DNA of 64,000 nucleotides from Ficedula albicollis (taxonomy: Eukaryota; Chordata; Aves; Passeriformes; Muscicapidae): assembly GCF_000247815.1 (NCBI RefSeq), contig NC_021676.1, positions 20,412,880-20,476,879 on the forward strand, given 5' to 3'. The notes under the pieces are model-generated. The model was not told the DNA's origin, made no database searches, and saw nothing but the letters and a program-made list of their open reading frames with translations. Within the stretch, counting starts at the first letter, position 1; each line of letters begins with the position of its first letter. The translations under genes and the position numbers were made by a program. Below are positions 13,441 to 41,208 of this stretch, in pieces.

Positions 13441-13910
13441 CATCCCGATCCCCTCAGCACCCCAAGCCCCCCATGATCCCTTCAGTGCTCCGTCATCCTT
13501 TCAGCATCCTGAACCACTCCGTGATCTCCTCATCATCCCGATCCCCTCCTGATCCTTTCAGCACCCTGAACCCCTCCATGATCCCCTCAGCACCCTGATC
13601 CCCTCATCACCCCAAACCCTCTGTGATCCCCTCATCACCCTGATCCCCTCATCACCCCAAACCCCTCCATGATCCCCTCATCACCCTGATCCCCTCATCA
13701 CCCCAAACCCTCCATGATCTCCTCATCACCCTGATCCCCTCATCACCCTAAACCCTCCATGATCCCCTCATCACCCTGATCCTCTCATCACCCCAAACCC
13801 TCCATGCTCCCCTCATCCCCTCATCACCCCAAACCCTCCGTGATCCCCTCATCACCCTGATCCCCTCATCACCCCAAACCCTCCATGATCCCCTCAGCAC
13901 CCCCAATCCT
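13441..13910. repeat. Degenerate continuation, unit 'gatcccctcatcaccc'
   Basis: Units of about 40 bp related to 'ccctcatcaccccaaaccct' continue the composition of the previous array with much more divergence. Confidence 0.75.
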
Positions 13911-16087
13911 ACCCGAAGCCTCTCTCCACATCCTCCCCCAGTTCCTCCCCGTGCTCCAGGTCCCAGGTAATGCCAGGCCCAGGGGCACACGGGCATTGCC
14001 ATCCCATCAGAAGGGAACGAAAGGCTGCACTCATGGGCACAGCTGTTTTTTCTTCACTCCTGGAAAAACACAACTCCTCCCTGCCTGGGAGAGCTGCCTG
14101 GCTGCTCCTTGCCCGGGCAGGACCCAGGGCACCATGTGATTTAGCATTTGGAGTTTATTGCAGTAACTCCTCTGGAGGGGATTCTACCATCAGGGCTGGC
14201 TGCTTTGCTGGAAAAAAAGTCAGAATTAGAACTTGTTTCTGTTGAGCTGTGTGGCCTGGAAAGGCTTTGCTTGGCAAACAGGAGGCTGGAATAAGGTTCT
14301 GGGAGTGGGGCCTGCAGTCAGGTGGTCAGTGTGAAACGTGGGGTGTGCAGATAATTCCCTTTGCTTCCAGGAAAATGAAGTGGCTGTGAAGCTGGCAGTG
14401 CCTGGGATGTCTTTATTAGCTCCTTAATTTCATTGAAATCCCATGTGGGGGAGGGCTGGAAGGGGAATCTGGTTCCTGACAGCTGAGATCTGATGGAGTT
14501 GTCTGCAGGGTGAGGGCAGGAGCTCAGCTGGGAACAGCCAGTCTGCTTTTTGTCTCTGTGGTAATTAATTGTAATTAACTGAGCTCAGGCTGTTAAACTC
14601 TGCCTGTGTCCTGTCCAAGAGGTGCTGCTCTCCTGGGGGATCTGGTTTGTCACCTGGCCTTGTGCTCTTGGCTTCTCTGGCTCTGGCAGAGCCCTCAGGG
14701 CAGCTCAGCCTTTGCAGAATTCCTCTTTTTCTTGGTGTTCCTTCACTGCAGGGAGAACTGTCAGGTTAAAAGGTCCCAGAGGATCAAAACCCAAGTTCCT
14801 TTCCCTCACTTTGGACTGTTGTGCTGCTGACACCTCCCTGTTCCATATGGATCAGAAACCCTGGCTCCAGCCAGGTGCTTCCAGATTCAGTGAGTGTGAG
14901 CAGCTGAATGTTAGAGGTGTTTTTAATAAAAAACACCTTTTTTTTTCTTTTTCTTTTTTTTTGTTTTTTTTTCAGAGGGGCTGGAGCAGGGCAGGGAGGG
15001 CAGCAGGGTCATCCCATGCCCAGGAGGGTTTGGCTAAAAGCTGGTGAAAGCTCCAGATTTTTGGGGTTTTTCCTTCCTTAGATGTTCCCATTGCTGAACC
15101 TGTTTGGTCACTCATTTTTTCACCATTTCCTTTGGCCAGAATGGGGGCTGTGGCTTTTCCTCAAAGAGGTTAAACCCAGTTTCGTTTCCTTAAAATGTTC
15201 CTTGTGAGACAAACTGCAGGGTTAGGGTTAGGTTTAACCCCTGGGAAACCCAGCCTTCCTTTCTGCTCCTGTCCTTTCTCTCCAAAGATTGGTGGGAACT
15301 CCTCAAACCACAGCAGATTTGAGGTTTCTGCTTTTCCCTCCAGCACTTTTCTCTCCTTCACCCTGTGGGTTCTGTGCCTGCTCCTGTGTCACCCACCATG
15401 TGTGTTTATGCACTGAGTATTTCATGTCTGCTGCCTCCTGCCCTTTTCTTTTGAGTTCTGAGGGAAATTTTGTCTGGAATTCTCTCATTTCAGAGCTGCC
15501 CAGGTGTCAGGACCACATAAAGCATAAAGGTGAGGTAGCAGGAGGTGCAGGAAGAGAATTCACATACCTCATCCAGCTCTTAGCTCTGATGAAACAACAG
15601 AAATTATAAATCTTTCCTTATCATACAGATTTTTGGGGTTTAATCCCTCTTAGTTTTAGTATCTCTTGGAAAGGTTGAATTTAAGGCTCCCACTGAGGTG
15701 TTTTCTTCCAGAAGGAGCAGCACAAGATCTCCCTGACTAGGTTTAAACATCTGGGTCACTTCTCATTATCTGTGTTAATTCCCTGCTCAGTTTTGGTACT
15801 GGGAGATGAGAGATAAAAGAAAAGTGTGTGGAAAGATCAAAGTGAGGTTTTGTGCTGAGGGGTTTGTGGGTGAGCCTTTCCTGGTGTTTGGGGTCCTGTT
15901 TGTGTGTGCAAACAAGATTCCTTCTGTTTCCCACCCCTCACTGGCTCAAAAGCCAAACTGGACAGAGTTTCCCTCTCCCAGATAATCTTAAGCTTTGTGA
16001 GTCTGTTCAGGGATTTAAAGAATTTCTCTAAGATACTAAAGCTGATAAACACCAGGGGCAGCTCCTGGATTTTGTAGCTGTGGGTTT
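13911..16087. other. Intergenic unique sequence upstream of TMLHE
   Basis: Mostly non-repetitive DNA with no recognised exon. T-rich tracts lie near 14938-14971. One short 'gggttagggttagg' telomere-like motif occurs at about 15221. A noncoding first exon of TMLHE could lie here or in the duplicated segment that follows, but no promoter was identified. Confidence 0.45.
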
Positions 16088-17093
16088 TATTCTCTTGGTT
16101 ATGGGATCTGCGTGTCAGATGGGGCTCATTCCTCTTCCTGTAGCAGATTTTCAAAGCTGGGCAGCAGGAACAGAAAATGGATATCTTGGAAAAGGAGGCT
16201 GGAGACAAGAGGTTTTATCTTTTCTCCCAGGTAACAAGGGGTAGGACAAGAGAAAACACCCTCAAGCTGTGCCAGGGGAGGTTTAGGTTGGATGTAGGGA
16301 AAATTTCTCATGGAAAGGGCTCCATGGCTGAAGTGTGTCAGTGTGCCTTCATCCCAAACCTTCTCTTCAAAAGCATTCCCACCTTTTCTCCCTAGGGATG
16401 TCTGCATTCTTTTACCCCTGCTTAACAGGTTGCTGGCTGGGAATGTGGCACCCCTGTGGATTTGGTTGTTATCACCAGCTTTTGAGGTCTCTGCAGAGCA
16501 GGAGCAGCTTGGACAGCCAGAGCTCCAGTGCCTGGACTCTCCAGATAAGAAAATGAAGGAAAATCAGAAGTCTAGGATAAGAAATGCTTTCTGAGCCTGT
16601 GTCTTATCCAGAGATACCACATTTCAGATCTTCAAAGTGCTGCTAAAATCCTGCTGGGTTTAGACCTGGCCCCCAGAAATTCATAAACATGATGGGCTGA
16701 GGCATCATCTCCTAAAACTTGTCAGGGTTTTGCTCTTGCTCTTTGCACCGAAGAGCTGTTACAAACTTCCCTGGGAGAAATCTCCTTCTAATCTCTATCC
16801 TAAAACTAATCACAGTGGTTTCTCCTCCATGCCAGCTGCGTCCTTCACAACAGCAGGGATCTTCCTCCTCCTCCTCATGTTTTGCCTGCTTTTTCTAGAA
16901 CTTACCTAATTACTGGATTCCTCTGCTGTTGCTTCCCTGACCAAGGTTACTGATTGCTGCAGTTCCATCCAGGAATGGTGAATTCAAACTGGGAATGCTG
17001 GAGGGGGGGCAAGACCTTCAGAGATGAGGCTTTGCCATTGTTTTGCACGTGAGTGTTGAACACAGCTGTCCTGGAATGGCTTTGCCTGGTAAA

Positions 17094-17185
17094 TCACAGA
17101 ATCTTGGAATGGCTTGGGTTGGAAGGGACCTTAAAGATCATCCCATTCCACCCCCTGCCATGGGCAGAGACACCTTCCACAAGCC
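17094..17185 (-). mobile_element. CR1 LINE 3' fragment (in duplication copy 1)
   Basis: The minus-strand CR1 end is marked by 'ggttggaagggaccttaaag' followed by catcccattccaccccctgc. It is truncated compared with the copy at 18190. Confidence 0.85.
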
Positions 17186-18186
17186 CAGATGGCTCCATAT
17201 TCTCTTGGTTATGGGATCTGCGTGTCAGATGGGGCTCATTCCTCTTCCTGTAGCAGATTTTCAAAGCTGGGCAGCAGGAACAGAAAATGGATATCTTGGA
17301 AAAGGAGGTTTTATCTTTTCTCCCAGGTAACAAGGGGTAGGACAAGAGAAAACACCCTCAAGCTGTGCCAGGGGAGGTTTAGGTTGGATGTAGGGAAAAT
17401 TTCTCATGGAAAGGGCTCCATGGCTGAAGTGTGTCAGTGTGCCTTCATCCCAAACCTTCTCTTCAAAAGCATTCCCACCTTTTCTCCCTAGGGATGTCTG
17501 CATTCTTTTACCCCTGCTTAACAGGTTGCTGGCTGGGAATGTGGCACCCCTGTGGATTTGGTTGTTATCACCAGCTTTTGAGGTCTCTGCAGAGCAGGAG
17601 CAGCTTGGACAGCCAGAGCTCCAGTGCCTGGACTCTCCAGATAAGAAAATGAAGGAAAATCAGAAGTCTAGGATAAGAAATGCTTTCTGAGCCTGTGTCT
17701 TATCCAGAGAGACCACATTTCAGAGCTTCAAAGTGCTGCTAAAATCCTGCTGGGTTTAGACCTGGCCCCCAGAAATTCATAAACATGATGGGCTGAGGCA
17801 TCATCTCCTAAAACTTGTCAGGGTTTTGCTCTTGCTCTTTGCACCGAAGAGCTGTTACAAACTTCCCTGGGAGAAATCTCCTTCTAATCTCTATCCTAAA
17901 ACTAATCACAGTGGTTTCTCCTCCATGCCAGCTGCGTCCTTCACAACAGCAGGGATCTTCCTCCTCCTCCTCATGTTTTGCCTGCTTTTTCTAGAACTTA
18001 CCTAATTACTGGATTCCTCTGCTGTTGCTTCCCTGACCAAGGTTACTGATTGCTGCAGTTCCATCCAGGAATGGTGAATTCAAACTGGGAATGCTGGAGG
18101 GGGGGCAAGACCTTCAGAGATGAGGCTTTGCCATTGTTTTGCACGTGAGTGTTGAACACAGCTGTCCTGGAATGGCTTTGCCTGGT

Positions 18187-18325
18187 AAATCACAGAATCT
18201 TGGAATGGCTTGGGTTGGAAGGGACCTTAAAGATCATCCCATTCCAATCCCCCAGCTATGGGCAGGGACACCTCCCACTGGATCAGGGTACTCAGAGCCC
18301 CATCCAACCTGAAGCCCAGATGGCT
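18187..18325 (-). mobile_element. CR1 LINE 3' fragment (in duplication copy 2)
   Basis: This has the same tail as at 17094 but extends further ('gggcagggacacctcccact', then a segment resembling the CR1 body). It ends about 60 bp before the splice acceptor of the first TMLHE coding exon. Confidence 0.85.
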
Positions 18326-18459
18326 CCATGCTCCTGTGCCAGGGCCTCCCAAACCTCACAGCAGATCTCCTTTGTGTCTCCTCAGGTCTGTGTCCTGCTG
18401 GAGTGTAGGACAGAGCATCACATCCAGGTCACCTTGTCCCCTGTGTGCTGGCTGCCAGG

Positions 18460-19437
18460 ATGTGGTGCCAGAGGCTGGCCTGGCTGCTCCAGGGGTGCCA
18501 GGGGAGCCCTGGGCATCGCTGGCCACGGCTGCCCCGAGCCCCCAGGCCCATCCTGGCTGTCCCAGCTCGCTGCCACCCCGCTGCACCAGCGTCCCCCCCC
18601 TGCGCCTGGCAGCTGCACCAGGACCATCTCGGTAGGTGTGCTGGTGTGGGTGCCACAGGGACAGCAGGGAGGGTTTCCAGCCTTGTTCCCTGCAGGGATG
18701 GGTGTTTTCCTTCTGCAATAGAGATGCACATGGGGCTGTCTCATGTTCCCTGTGGGAATTCCCAAAGGCAGGATGGGATGTCTAATATAAGTGAGGCACT
18801 GCTAAATGAGTAATCAAATCCAGGGGTTCCTGGACAAAAACTGTCTGAGCCCTGCTCTGTGCCATGCTCAGGCTCTCCCTGGCAGAGCCCCCCTCAGCTC
18901 TGGTGTGTGCCCACCTCTGCTGCCCCACCTTTGCAGCTGAGGCCAGTGAGATCTTAGTCACTTGCAAGCAGAGGGAATTGCTCAGCATTTTACACAGTGG
19001 CTCCAAAGCAAAGGAGCCAGGCCTTCCTCATGTGACAATTTATGCCATTGGGATGACAAAGTGTGGGCTCTGGGCTTCAGTTCCTGGCTTTGTTTGTGCT
19101 CCCTGCTGGCCCAAAGCTGCTGTGCTCCCCTCCCTGGCAGAGCTGAGCTACGGCAGCACCGTGATGCGCCTGGATTTCGTCTGGCTGCGGGACCACTGCC
19201 GCTCTGCCTCCTGCTACAACGCCAAGACCAGCCAGCGCAGCCTGGACACGGCCAGCGTGGACCTGGCCATCCAGCCCCGGGCTGTCAGGGTGGATGGGAG
19301 CACACTCTTCCTCACCTGTGAGTCCTGAGCACCTGCTGCAGCCAGGGCTGCCTTATCCCCCCAGCTTACCTGGTTTTAAACCCTGCTCTCGCTGTAAACA
19401 CGCCTCTGCATCAATGTGTGCTTTTCCTGCCCCAGCC

Positions 19438-19479
<42 letters not shown>

Positions 19480-22400
19480 ATGGGGCATGGCTTGTTTCTC
19501 CTTTCCTTCCCCATCCTGTGTGGGCAGCTGTCAGCCCCACTCACCATGCCAGTTTTCTGCCCTTTCTCCTCACTTTCCCAGCTGCTTCCTTCCTTTTGGT
19601 GGAAGAACCTTTACTTGGTAGAACCTTTCTACCTTTATGTGGTAGAACCTTTCTACCTTTATTGGAGAGCTTGACTTCAGAGCTTTGATTGTCCTTGGAG
19701 TCCTGTCAACAAAAACCAAAACCACTGCAGATGCAACAGCTGGCTGGGAATTTGGAGGGGGTTGCAGCAGCTGCCCTGAATTGTGGTAGCAATGACAACA
19801 CCTTTAGGACCCGTGGCCTTTCAGGCCATATTTTGGGTGGCAGCAAGGTGCAAAGAGCCCATCCCCAGACAGGTGATGAGGGTGGGGCCTGTCCTGGGCT
19901 GGCAGGTGCCACGGTCTGGGCTGGCCAGTGGGATGTTGGTGACTGTGCCCCTGTCCCTGTGGCAGGGCCGGATGGACACGTGACACGCTACGGGCTGGAG
20001 TGGCTGGCCAAGAACAGCTACGAGGGGCAGAAGCAGCAGGTGGTGCACCCCAGGATCCTCTGGAATGCTGAGATCTACCAGCAAGCCCAGGTCCCCTCCA
20101 TCGACTGCCAGCGCTTCCTGCAGACAGACGAGGGGCTGAAGGAATTCCTGCAGAGCTTCCTGTTGTATGGCATTGCTTTTGTGGAGAATGTCACTCCCAC
20201 CAAAGAGCACACGGAAATCGTGGCCAAGAGGATCAGCATCATCAGGTAGCTGGGCTGTCCTGGGGAGGGTGAACTCATGTTTTCTGTGGCATGGACTGGT
20301 TTGCAGGCAAATGCTCTGGCTGCTCCCCTTGACCTGGGATGGAGGATCCCAGTGGGGGATCCACCCTCCTTTATGGGAGAGCTGGGAGTCACTCAGTTCC
20401 TGAGCTGCCCCCGGAGCATCCCATGACTTTTGTGACAGTGGGGCTGTGCAGAGAGGAGGGACTGAAGGAAGTGGCTGTCTGGGAAGAGCAGAGCTTTGCA
20501 AGGAGAGACATTTCCTGTTATGACTTGAGGGGTCATGAGGGCAGCCTGGCCCTGGGAGCCAGGGAGATCAAAAACCAGTGGGAGCTCTTGCTGGAGAAAA
20601 ACAGGGAGAGGTGTTGGTTTGGGTTTGTGTAGAGCACCAGCAGCATGACAGGCCAGGGGCTGTGCTTGGGGCTCTATCCAAGCTGTAGAAACAGTTTGAT
20701 TTGCCTGGGGCTGTTGGGAAAGAATGGATTCCTGTTAATAAACAGTCGTTCCAAATAGAAACAAGGGGCTCTAGGGAGTATCCAGCCAGCTTTTGTCTCC
20801 AGGCTCCCTCCCCCTGTAGCCCCTGAGTGCTGTTTGGCCTTGCCTGCTGTCCTTTCCCTCCTGTGCATGTTGGAGGGGGAGGAAGAGAAAACAGGATTGT
20901 GGGAAGAAGAGATGGAATTATTGGGCAGCCCTGTGTGGATGCAAGTAAGGGCTGGCTGCACTTGGGCAGCTCCTTGTGTCACTTCCATGACTGGGGATGG
21001 TGGTTGGTGTTAGTGGAGGGGAAGACTCATCACCAGCAGCCTTTTGGGGGGGAAAAGGAGGAGCTGAACACCAGGAGAGGGGTTAGAAGCACCACGCCTG
21101 AAATCTGTATTTTGTGAAGTTGTTCTGCTTTAATGACTCTGTGCATGGGACAGAGGGGAATAACTCAGATGTAGGGGGGGATGTGCCTTACACAGCCTCT
21201 GACCTGTGGCATCTCTTCTGCAGGGAGACCATTTATGGCAGGATGTGGTACTTCACCTCTGACTTCTCCCGGGGGGACACAGCCTACACCAAGCTGGCCC
21301 TGGACCGGCACACGGACACCACCTACTTCCAGGAGCCCTGTGGGTACGTTCTGCAGGGACCCCTCCCACTGCCCTGCTTGGACGCTTGCAGGCGTGGGGC
21401 AGCCTCTTTGGGTTTGCGTTTTGGGTGGCACAGCCTTCATCCTGCGGCTCCCGCAGCCTCCCAGACTCGTGTCACCGGGTTTGTGAAGCAGCACGGGCGG
21501 TTTGCTGTGCCCTGCCCCAGGGAAGCAGCAGGTGCAGGCCGTGTCCTGGGGCAGCCGGGCTGATTGCCGCGTCCCTGCAGCATCCAGGTGTTCCACTGCC
21601 TGAAGCACGAGGGCACGGGCGGGCGCACCCTGCTGGTGGACGGGTTCCATGCAGCCGAGCAGGTGCGGCTGCAGGCCCCGGAGCACTTCGAGCTGCTGGC
21701 CAAGGTGCCCCTCAGGCACGAGTACGTGGAGAAGGTGGGCGGCTGCCACAACCACATGATCGGAGTGGGGCCCCTGCTCAACGTCTACCCCTGGAACAAC
21801 GAGCTTTACCTCATCAGGTAAGGGCCAGGAGGCTCTGGGGCTGTGCTGGTGCTTCTCCAGAACATCCCATGAGTGTCTTTGTGTGAGTATTCCAGTGTGT
21901 CTTGGAGGAGCAGGGATGAACACTGTGTTCCTCCTGCTTTGGAAGAGGCATCAGCACCACTGATACAAAGATGGGCATCGGTGCTGAGCTTTGATTTTTC
22001 ACTCCTGACATTCTCCCTTCAGCTCCAAGCTCTCATCCCATTCCATGTGAGATGCAGGAGAATTCAGCTCCAAGCTCTCATCCCCTCCCATGTGAGATGC
22101 AGGAGAATTCAGCTCCAAGCTCTCATCCCCTCCCATGTGAGATGCAGGAGAATTCAGCTCCAAGCTCTCATCCCCTCCCATGTGAGATGCAGGAGAATTC
22201 AGCTCCAAGCTCTCATCCCCTCCCATGTGAGATGCAGGAGAATTCAGCTCCAAGCTCTCATCCCCTCCCATGTGAGATGCAGGAGAATTCAGCTCCAAGC
22301 TCTCATCCCCTCCCATGTGAGATGCAGGAGAATTCAGCTCCAAGCTCGAGATGCAGGAGACTCCAAGCTCTCATCCCGTTCCATGTGAGATGCAGGAGAT

Positions 22401-24430
22401 TTCAGCTCCAAGCTCTCATCCCGTTCCATGTGAGATGCAGGAGATTTCAGCTCCAAGCTCTCATCCCGTTCCATGTGAGATGCAGGAGAATTCAGCTCCA
22501 AGCTCTCATCCCATTCCATGTGAGATGCAGGAGAATTCAGCTCTTCTCTGGAGAAGCCCCTAGAAACCATCCTGGGAGAGTGCAGGATAATCCCTTCCGA
22601 AGGGAACTTGGGCTGAGTTTTGAAACTCCAGTTTGGCTCAGTTCTGGAGGTTTGAACTGCTCTGCACTTTTATTCTAAGCAACCCTCAGTCTTGCCACGT
22701 CCTTCCATAGAAAGCCAGGAGAAACAGGTGTGCATTTGATAACAAACTCCTCTTGGCCTCAGTGCTGTGCTCCCAAAAATCCTGTGCTGGCAGCACAAGC
22801 TCTCTGGTCACCTCTGCAGCCTCCCTTAAACCCCCACAAAGCCCACAGGCTCCTGGGGTTCTCTTGGAAGGTTCTCTCCTGAGGTTCACCTGGAGCTGCG
22901 TTGGGCAGTGTCTTGTCTCTCCTCTTGCCTGGAAAGGCTCATCCAGAACAGAGACTAGACAGAGCAAAAGGAATAAAATTGGTATTTATTTATTAAAGGA
23001 ATAAAATAGGTATTTATTGAAAGGAATAAAATCAGTATTTGTTGAAAGGATCCACCTTGGGCACTGTAAGAGCCTGGCTGGGGCTACCCCCAAATCAAAT
23101 CCAAGATGGATCCCAGTCACAAGTTTTACAGTTTTTTAAGTTTTGGTTCATCCACATATTGGGGCCAATTATCCAACCTCAGCCCCCTGGCTTGGCCCCT
23201 TTCCCTCATTGTTGTTGTCCTTGATTCTTTAGCTAGAAAGGGATTTTTTTTTGTCTAACTACCCTGTGGAGAGAACTTACTAACACCTAACATGAAGTTT
23301 CAGAGTTACACGCCAAGCAGCAGAGATTCTAAAAACCACAAAATCTAAACCCCCAAGGCGTGCCTCTCCCCGCAGGTACAACAACTACGACCGTGCGGTG
23401 ATCAACACCGTGCCCCACCCCGTGGTGCGCCGCTGGTACCACGCCCACCGCGCCCTCACCGCCGAGCTGCGCCGGCCCCGCAACGAGCTCTGGGTCAAGC
23501 TGAAGCCGGGCAAGGTGGGGCCCGGAGCTGCATCCTCTGGGGTGGGCTTTGGAGCAGGGAGAAAGAAGGGCAGGGTGCTCTGTGGGTGTGCACTGCCGTA
23601 CCCGGCAGTTTTCCTCGTTCTGGGTGCTCCAGCATTAACAGCAGTGACATCTGCTTGTGCGCTCTGCTGTCCTACAGCAAAATCGGCTCCCGGGTGAGGC
23701 AGAGGTGTTTAGTTCAGGGTTTGCCTCACAGGAAAGTTAGTTTCCAGTTAGTTTCCCAGTTTCCAGCCACTGCGGTGAGAATCCTCAGGAGCAGAGAGGC
23801 CAGAATGTTCAGGTTTCACTTCTTCCAGAAGAAATTACAGCTCTGAGGTTGTGTTTGAGCCCTTACATGGGTAAGTGACACCACAGAGGCAGGAGGTTGG
23901 AGGTGTCCAAATCCAGGTTCCATGGGGCTTGGAATAACCTGGGAGGGTGGAAGGTGTGCCTGCCCGTGGCAGAGGGTGGAACAAGATGGGCTTTAAAGGT
24001 TCCTTCCAACCCAAGCATTCTGGGATTCAGTGATGAGTTGGCCACTGCCTATTGCTGGTGAACTATTTCCTCTGCAGTAGAAAGGAAAGAAACCCCAAAA
24101 TGTGTTTCTGTGCTGGCTCCGTATAGAGCTGTGCTGGATCCTGTGGAGGAGCTGCTGTGGCCTCACCTGTGCCAGTGGAAGGGCACACCCTTACCTGCTC
24201 TTCCAGTCCCCTGGGATGCCCAGCACCTGCCCTGCCAGAGGCTCCTGCCCTGCCTGCTGTGCTTGCTGTGCCCCTGATGGCCTTTTCCCTCTGTGCAGGC
24301 CCTGTTTGTGGATAACTGGCGAGTGCTGCACGGCCGGGAGGCGTTCACGGGCTACCGGCAGCTCTGCGGCTGCTACCTGACCCGGGACGACGTGCTGAGC
24401 ACCGCCCGCCTGCTGGGGCTGCAGGCCTAG
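18460..24430 (+). CDS. TMLHE: Trimethyllysine dioxygenase, mitochondrial (TMLHE), seven coding exons
   Basis: This Fe(II)/2-oxoglutarate dioxygenase hydroxylates N6-trimethyllysine in mitochondria, the first step of carnitine synthesis. Coding exons are 18460-18631, 19141-19317, 19966-20245, 21224-21343, 21581-21817, 23376-23514 and 24299-24430. All junctions are GT/AG and in phase, giving 418 residues; the human protein is about 421. The ATG at 18460 starts MWCQRLAW, an Arg-rich leader fitting a mitochondrial transit peptide, and an acceptor at 18384-18385 suggests the exon begins at 18386 with 5' UTR. The N-terminal domain has the Cys/His cluster LRDHCRSASCYN. The catalytic core has HTD (H239, D241) in LDRHTDTTYF and the distal H386 in WRVLHGRE, which are the iron ligands. 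The family motif FHCLKHEGTGGRTLLVDGF is intact. I see no disabling change. The noncoding first exon was not found. Confidence 0.96.
19441..19479. repeat. (TG)n microsatellite in TMLHE intron 2
   Basis: A nearly pure TG dinucleotide run of about 39 bp lies in the intron after the second coding exon. Confidence 0.9.
22021..22545. repeat. 45-bp minisatellite in TMLHE intron 5
   Basis: About twelve copies of a 45-bp unit with the cores agctccaagctctcatccc and gagatgcaggagaattc. One truncated unit near 22340 divides the array into two variant blocks (cctcccatg left, cgttccatg right). Confidence 0.9.
22546..23375. other. Remaining TMLHE intron 5 sequence
   Basis: Non-repetitive intron apart from three short 'aggaataaaat.ggtatttatt' repeats at about 22970-23040. 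No other exon was recognised before the acceptor at 23375. Confidence 0.5.
23895..24035 (+). mobile_element. CR1 LINE 3' fragment in TMLHE intron 6
   Basis: Plus-oriented CR1 end with 'ccatggggcttggaataacc', 'gtgcctgcccgtggcagagg' and 'ggttccttccaacccaagca'. Confidence 0.85.
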
Positions 24431-24449
24431 CCCGGCCTGCAGGGAGCCA

Positions 24450-26400
<1,951 letters not shown>

Positions 26401-26414
26401 GTGTCCCTGGGGCT

Positions 26415-27090
<676 letters not shown>

Positions 27091-27589
27091 CCCGAGCCGC
27101 TGCTCCGGCCGTTCCCTTCCATCCCACACGATGGCACAAGATGCCAGAAATTCACTTTTCAAAAAACCCATCCCCGGGCGGGCTCGGGGCTCCCGGTGCC
27201 GCGGTTGTCTCCATCCAGCCCAGGAGTTGCTGTTCGGAGCCTCTGTGGCTGTGAAGGGTTTTTAGGATGTACAAACCGAAAATCCCTTTGCAGAAAGCCT
27301 GCGGGCAGAGATGATCCCAGCACACCTCAAGGGCTGCGGCAAAAAGCTGCTGACGGGTGTTTTGGAGTCAGACCGAGCCCCTGCTCCCCTCGGAACCGGG
27401 CTGGGGGCGAATTCCAGCTCTGCTCCAGGCTCTGGGAGAGGAGTGAGGGGAAGGGATAGGGATGGATCCTCTGGGGCATGGAAATGGATGGGGGGATGTC
27501 CCCTGGAATTTTTATTCCTGCCCGGCAGAGCCCCCGATGGATCCCAGCGCGGTGCCGGAGCCACGGGCAGCTCCTTCCCGGGAGAGCAG

Positions 27590-28165
27590 GGACGGGATCG
27601 GGGACAGGAGCAAGAGAGGGGACAGGAGCATGAGAGGGGACGGGAGCGGGGACAGGAGAGGGGACAGGAGAGGGGACAGGAGCATGAGAGGGGACAGGAG
27701 CATGAGAGGGGACGGGAGCGGGGACAGGAGAGGGGACAGGAGAGGGGACAGGAGCATGAGAGGGGACAGGAGCATGAGAGGGGACGGGAGCGGGGACAGG
27801 AGAGGGGACAGGAGAGGGGACAGGAGCATGAGAGGGGACAGGAGCATGAGAGGGGACGGGAGCGGGGACAGGAGAGGGGACAGGAGAGGGGACAGGAGCA
27901 TGAGAGGGGACAGGAGCATGAGAGGGGACGGGAGCGGGAGTGGGGACAGAAGTAGGGACAATAGCGGGGACAGGAGCAGAGACAGGAACAGGAGTGGGGA
28001 CAGAAACAGGAGCGGGGACAGGAGCGGGGACAGGAGCGGGGACAGGAACAGGAGCGGGGACAGGAGCGGGGACAGGAGTAGAGACAGGAACAGGAGCGGG
28101 GACAGGAACAGGAGTGGGGACAGGAGCGGGGACAGGAGCAGAGACAGGAACAGGAGCGGGCGCTG
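27590..28165. repeat. gggacaggag minisatellite with a 72-bp higher-order unit
   Basis: The basic units are about 12 bp (ggggacaggagc). The variant cgggagcgggg recurs at 27641, 27713, 27785, 27857 and 27929, exactly 72 bp apart. The right part from 27940 is less ordered. The array lies about 170 bp upstream of the start codon of the Ig gene at 28335. Confidence 0.92.
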
Positions 28166-28334
28166 CGCTGCCGCCACTCCCGGGAGGAGCCTGGGAGGGG
28201 ACGGAGCTCGGAGGGAGAGGAGCGAGCGGCGGGAGCGCAGGCTGGGAATAGCGGGAGCAGCGGGAATCCATCCCGGCGCTGCGCGCCCCCGGCACAGCCG
28301 CACCTGCCGCTCCCACCGCCCGGAACCCGCGGGG

Positions 28335-40917
<12,583 letters not shown>

Positions 40918-41016
40918 GATCCACGAGGTGGCTCTGACCTGGCTAAGCCAGCCCCAAGCCCTCCCCAGGTTCAGGGGGTCCAGGACTCACAGTTTTGGTT
41001 CCTCCATGATCCTCGT

Positions 41017-41022
41017 AATAAA
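41017..41022 (+). promoter_or_regulatory. Polyadenylation signal AATAAA of the pentaspan Ig gene
   Basis: AATAAA lies 100 bp after the TGA at 40915-40917 and about 30 bp before a T-rich stretch, which fits the end of this transcript. Confidence 0.7.
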
Positions 41023-41202
41023 TGTCCACAAAATTAACCTGATTCTGCCTTTTTTTTTTTAATAAAAGTTTTTTTTTTTAATAAAACAGACCCAGGGGAG
41101 GCCAAATGCACATTTCCCCCTTTCCTTCTCCAGAAAACCAAAGCCTGAAATAGAGAAGCCCCTTCAGCAGCAGCTGCAGCAGGAGTCCCTCGCTGGTTTA
41201 TC

Positions 41203-41208
41203 TTTATT
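41203..41208 (-). promoter_or_regulatory. Candidate minus-strand polyadenylation signal (distal)
   Basis: TTTATT on the + strand reads AATAAA on the minus strand. It could end the convergent Ig gene about 190 bp from the plus-strand gene's signal. Confidence 0.4.

Larger units (their letters stand above)
16088..18330. repeat. 1.1-kb tandem duplication, two copies
   Basis: Copy 1 is 16088-17197. Copy 2 starts at 17198 and runs to about 18330. Both begin with tattctcttggttatgggat and end in a minus-oriented CR1 tail followed by gcccagatggctcca. Copy 2 lacks 15 bp near 17308 that copy 1 has at about 16198, and it retains more CR1 sequence. Other differences are few. The breakpoint lies next to the CR1 piece. 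Neither copy contains a recognisable exon. Confidence 0.9.

Noticed and set aside
10925..13476. Long frames on both strands (670-830 codons)
   Set aside because: They are the 57-bp and hexamer arrays read through. The unit length, a multiple of three, explains the openness.
16310..17690. Two identical 94-codon frames (MERAPWLK…)
   Set aside because: Identity follows from the 1.1-kb duplication. There is no homologue, splice context or codon bias to suggest coding.
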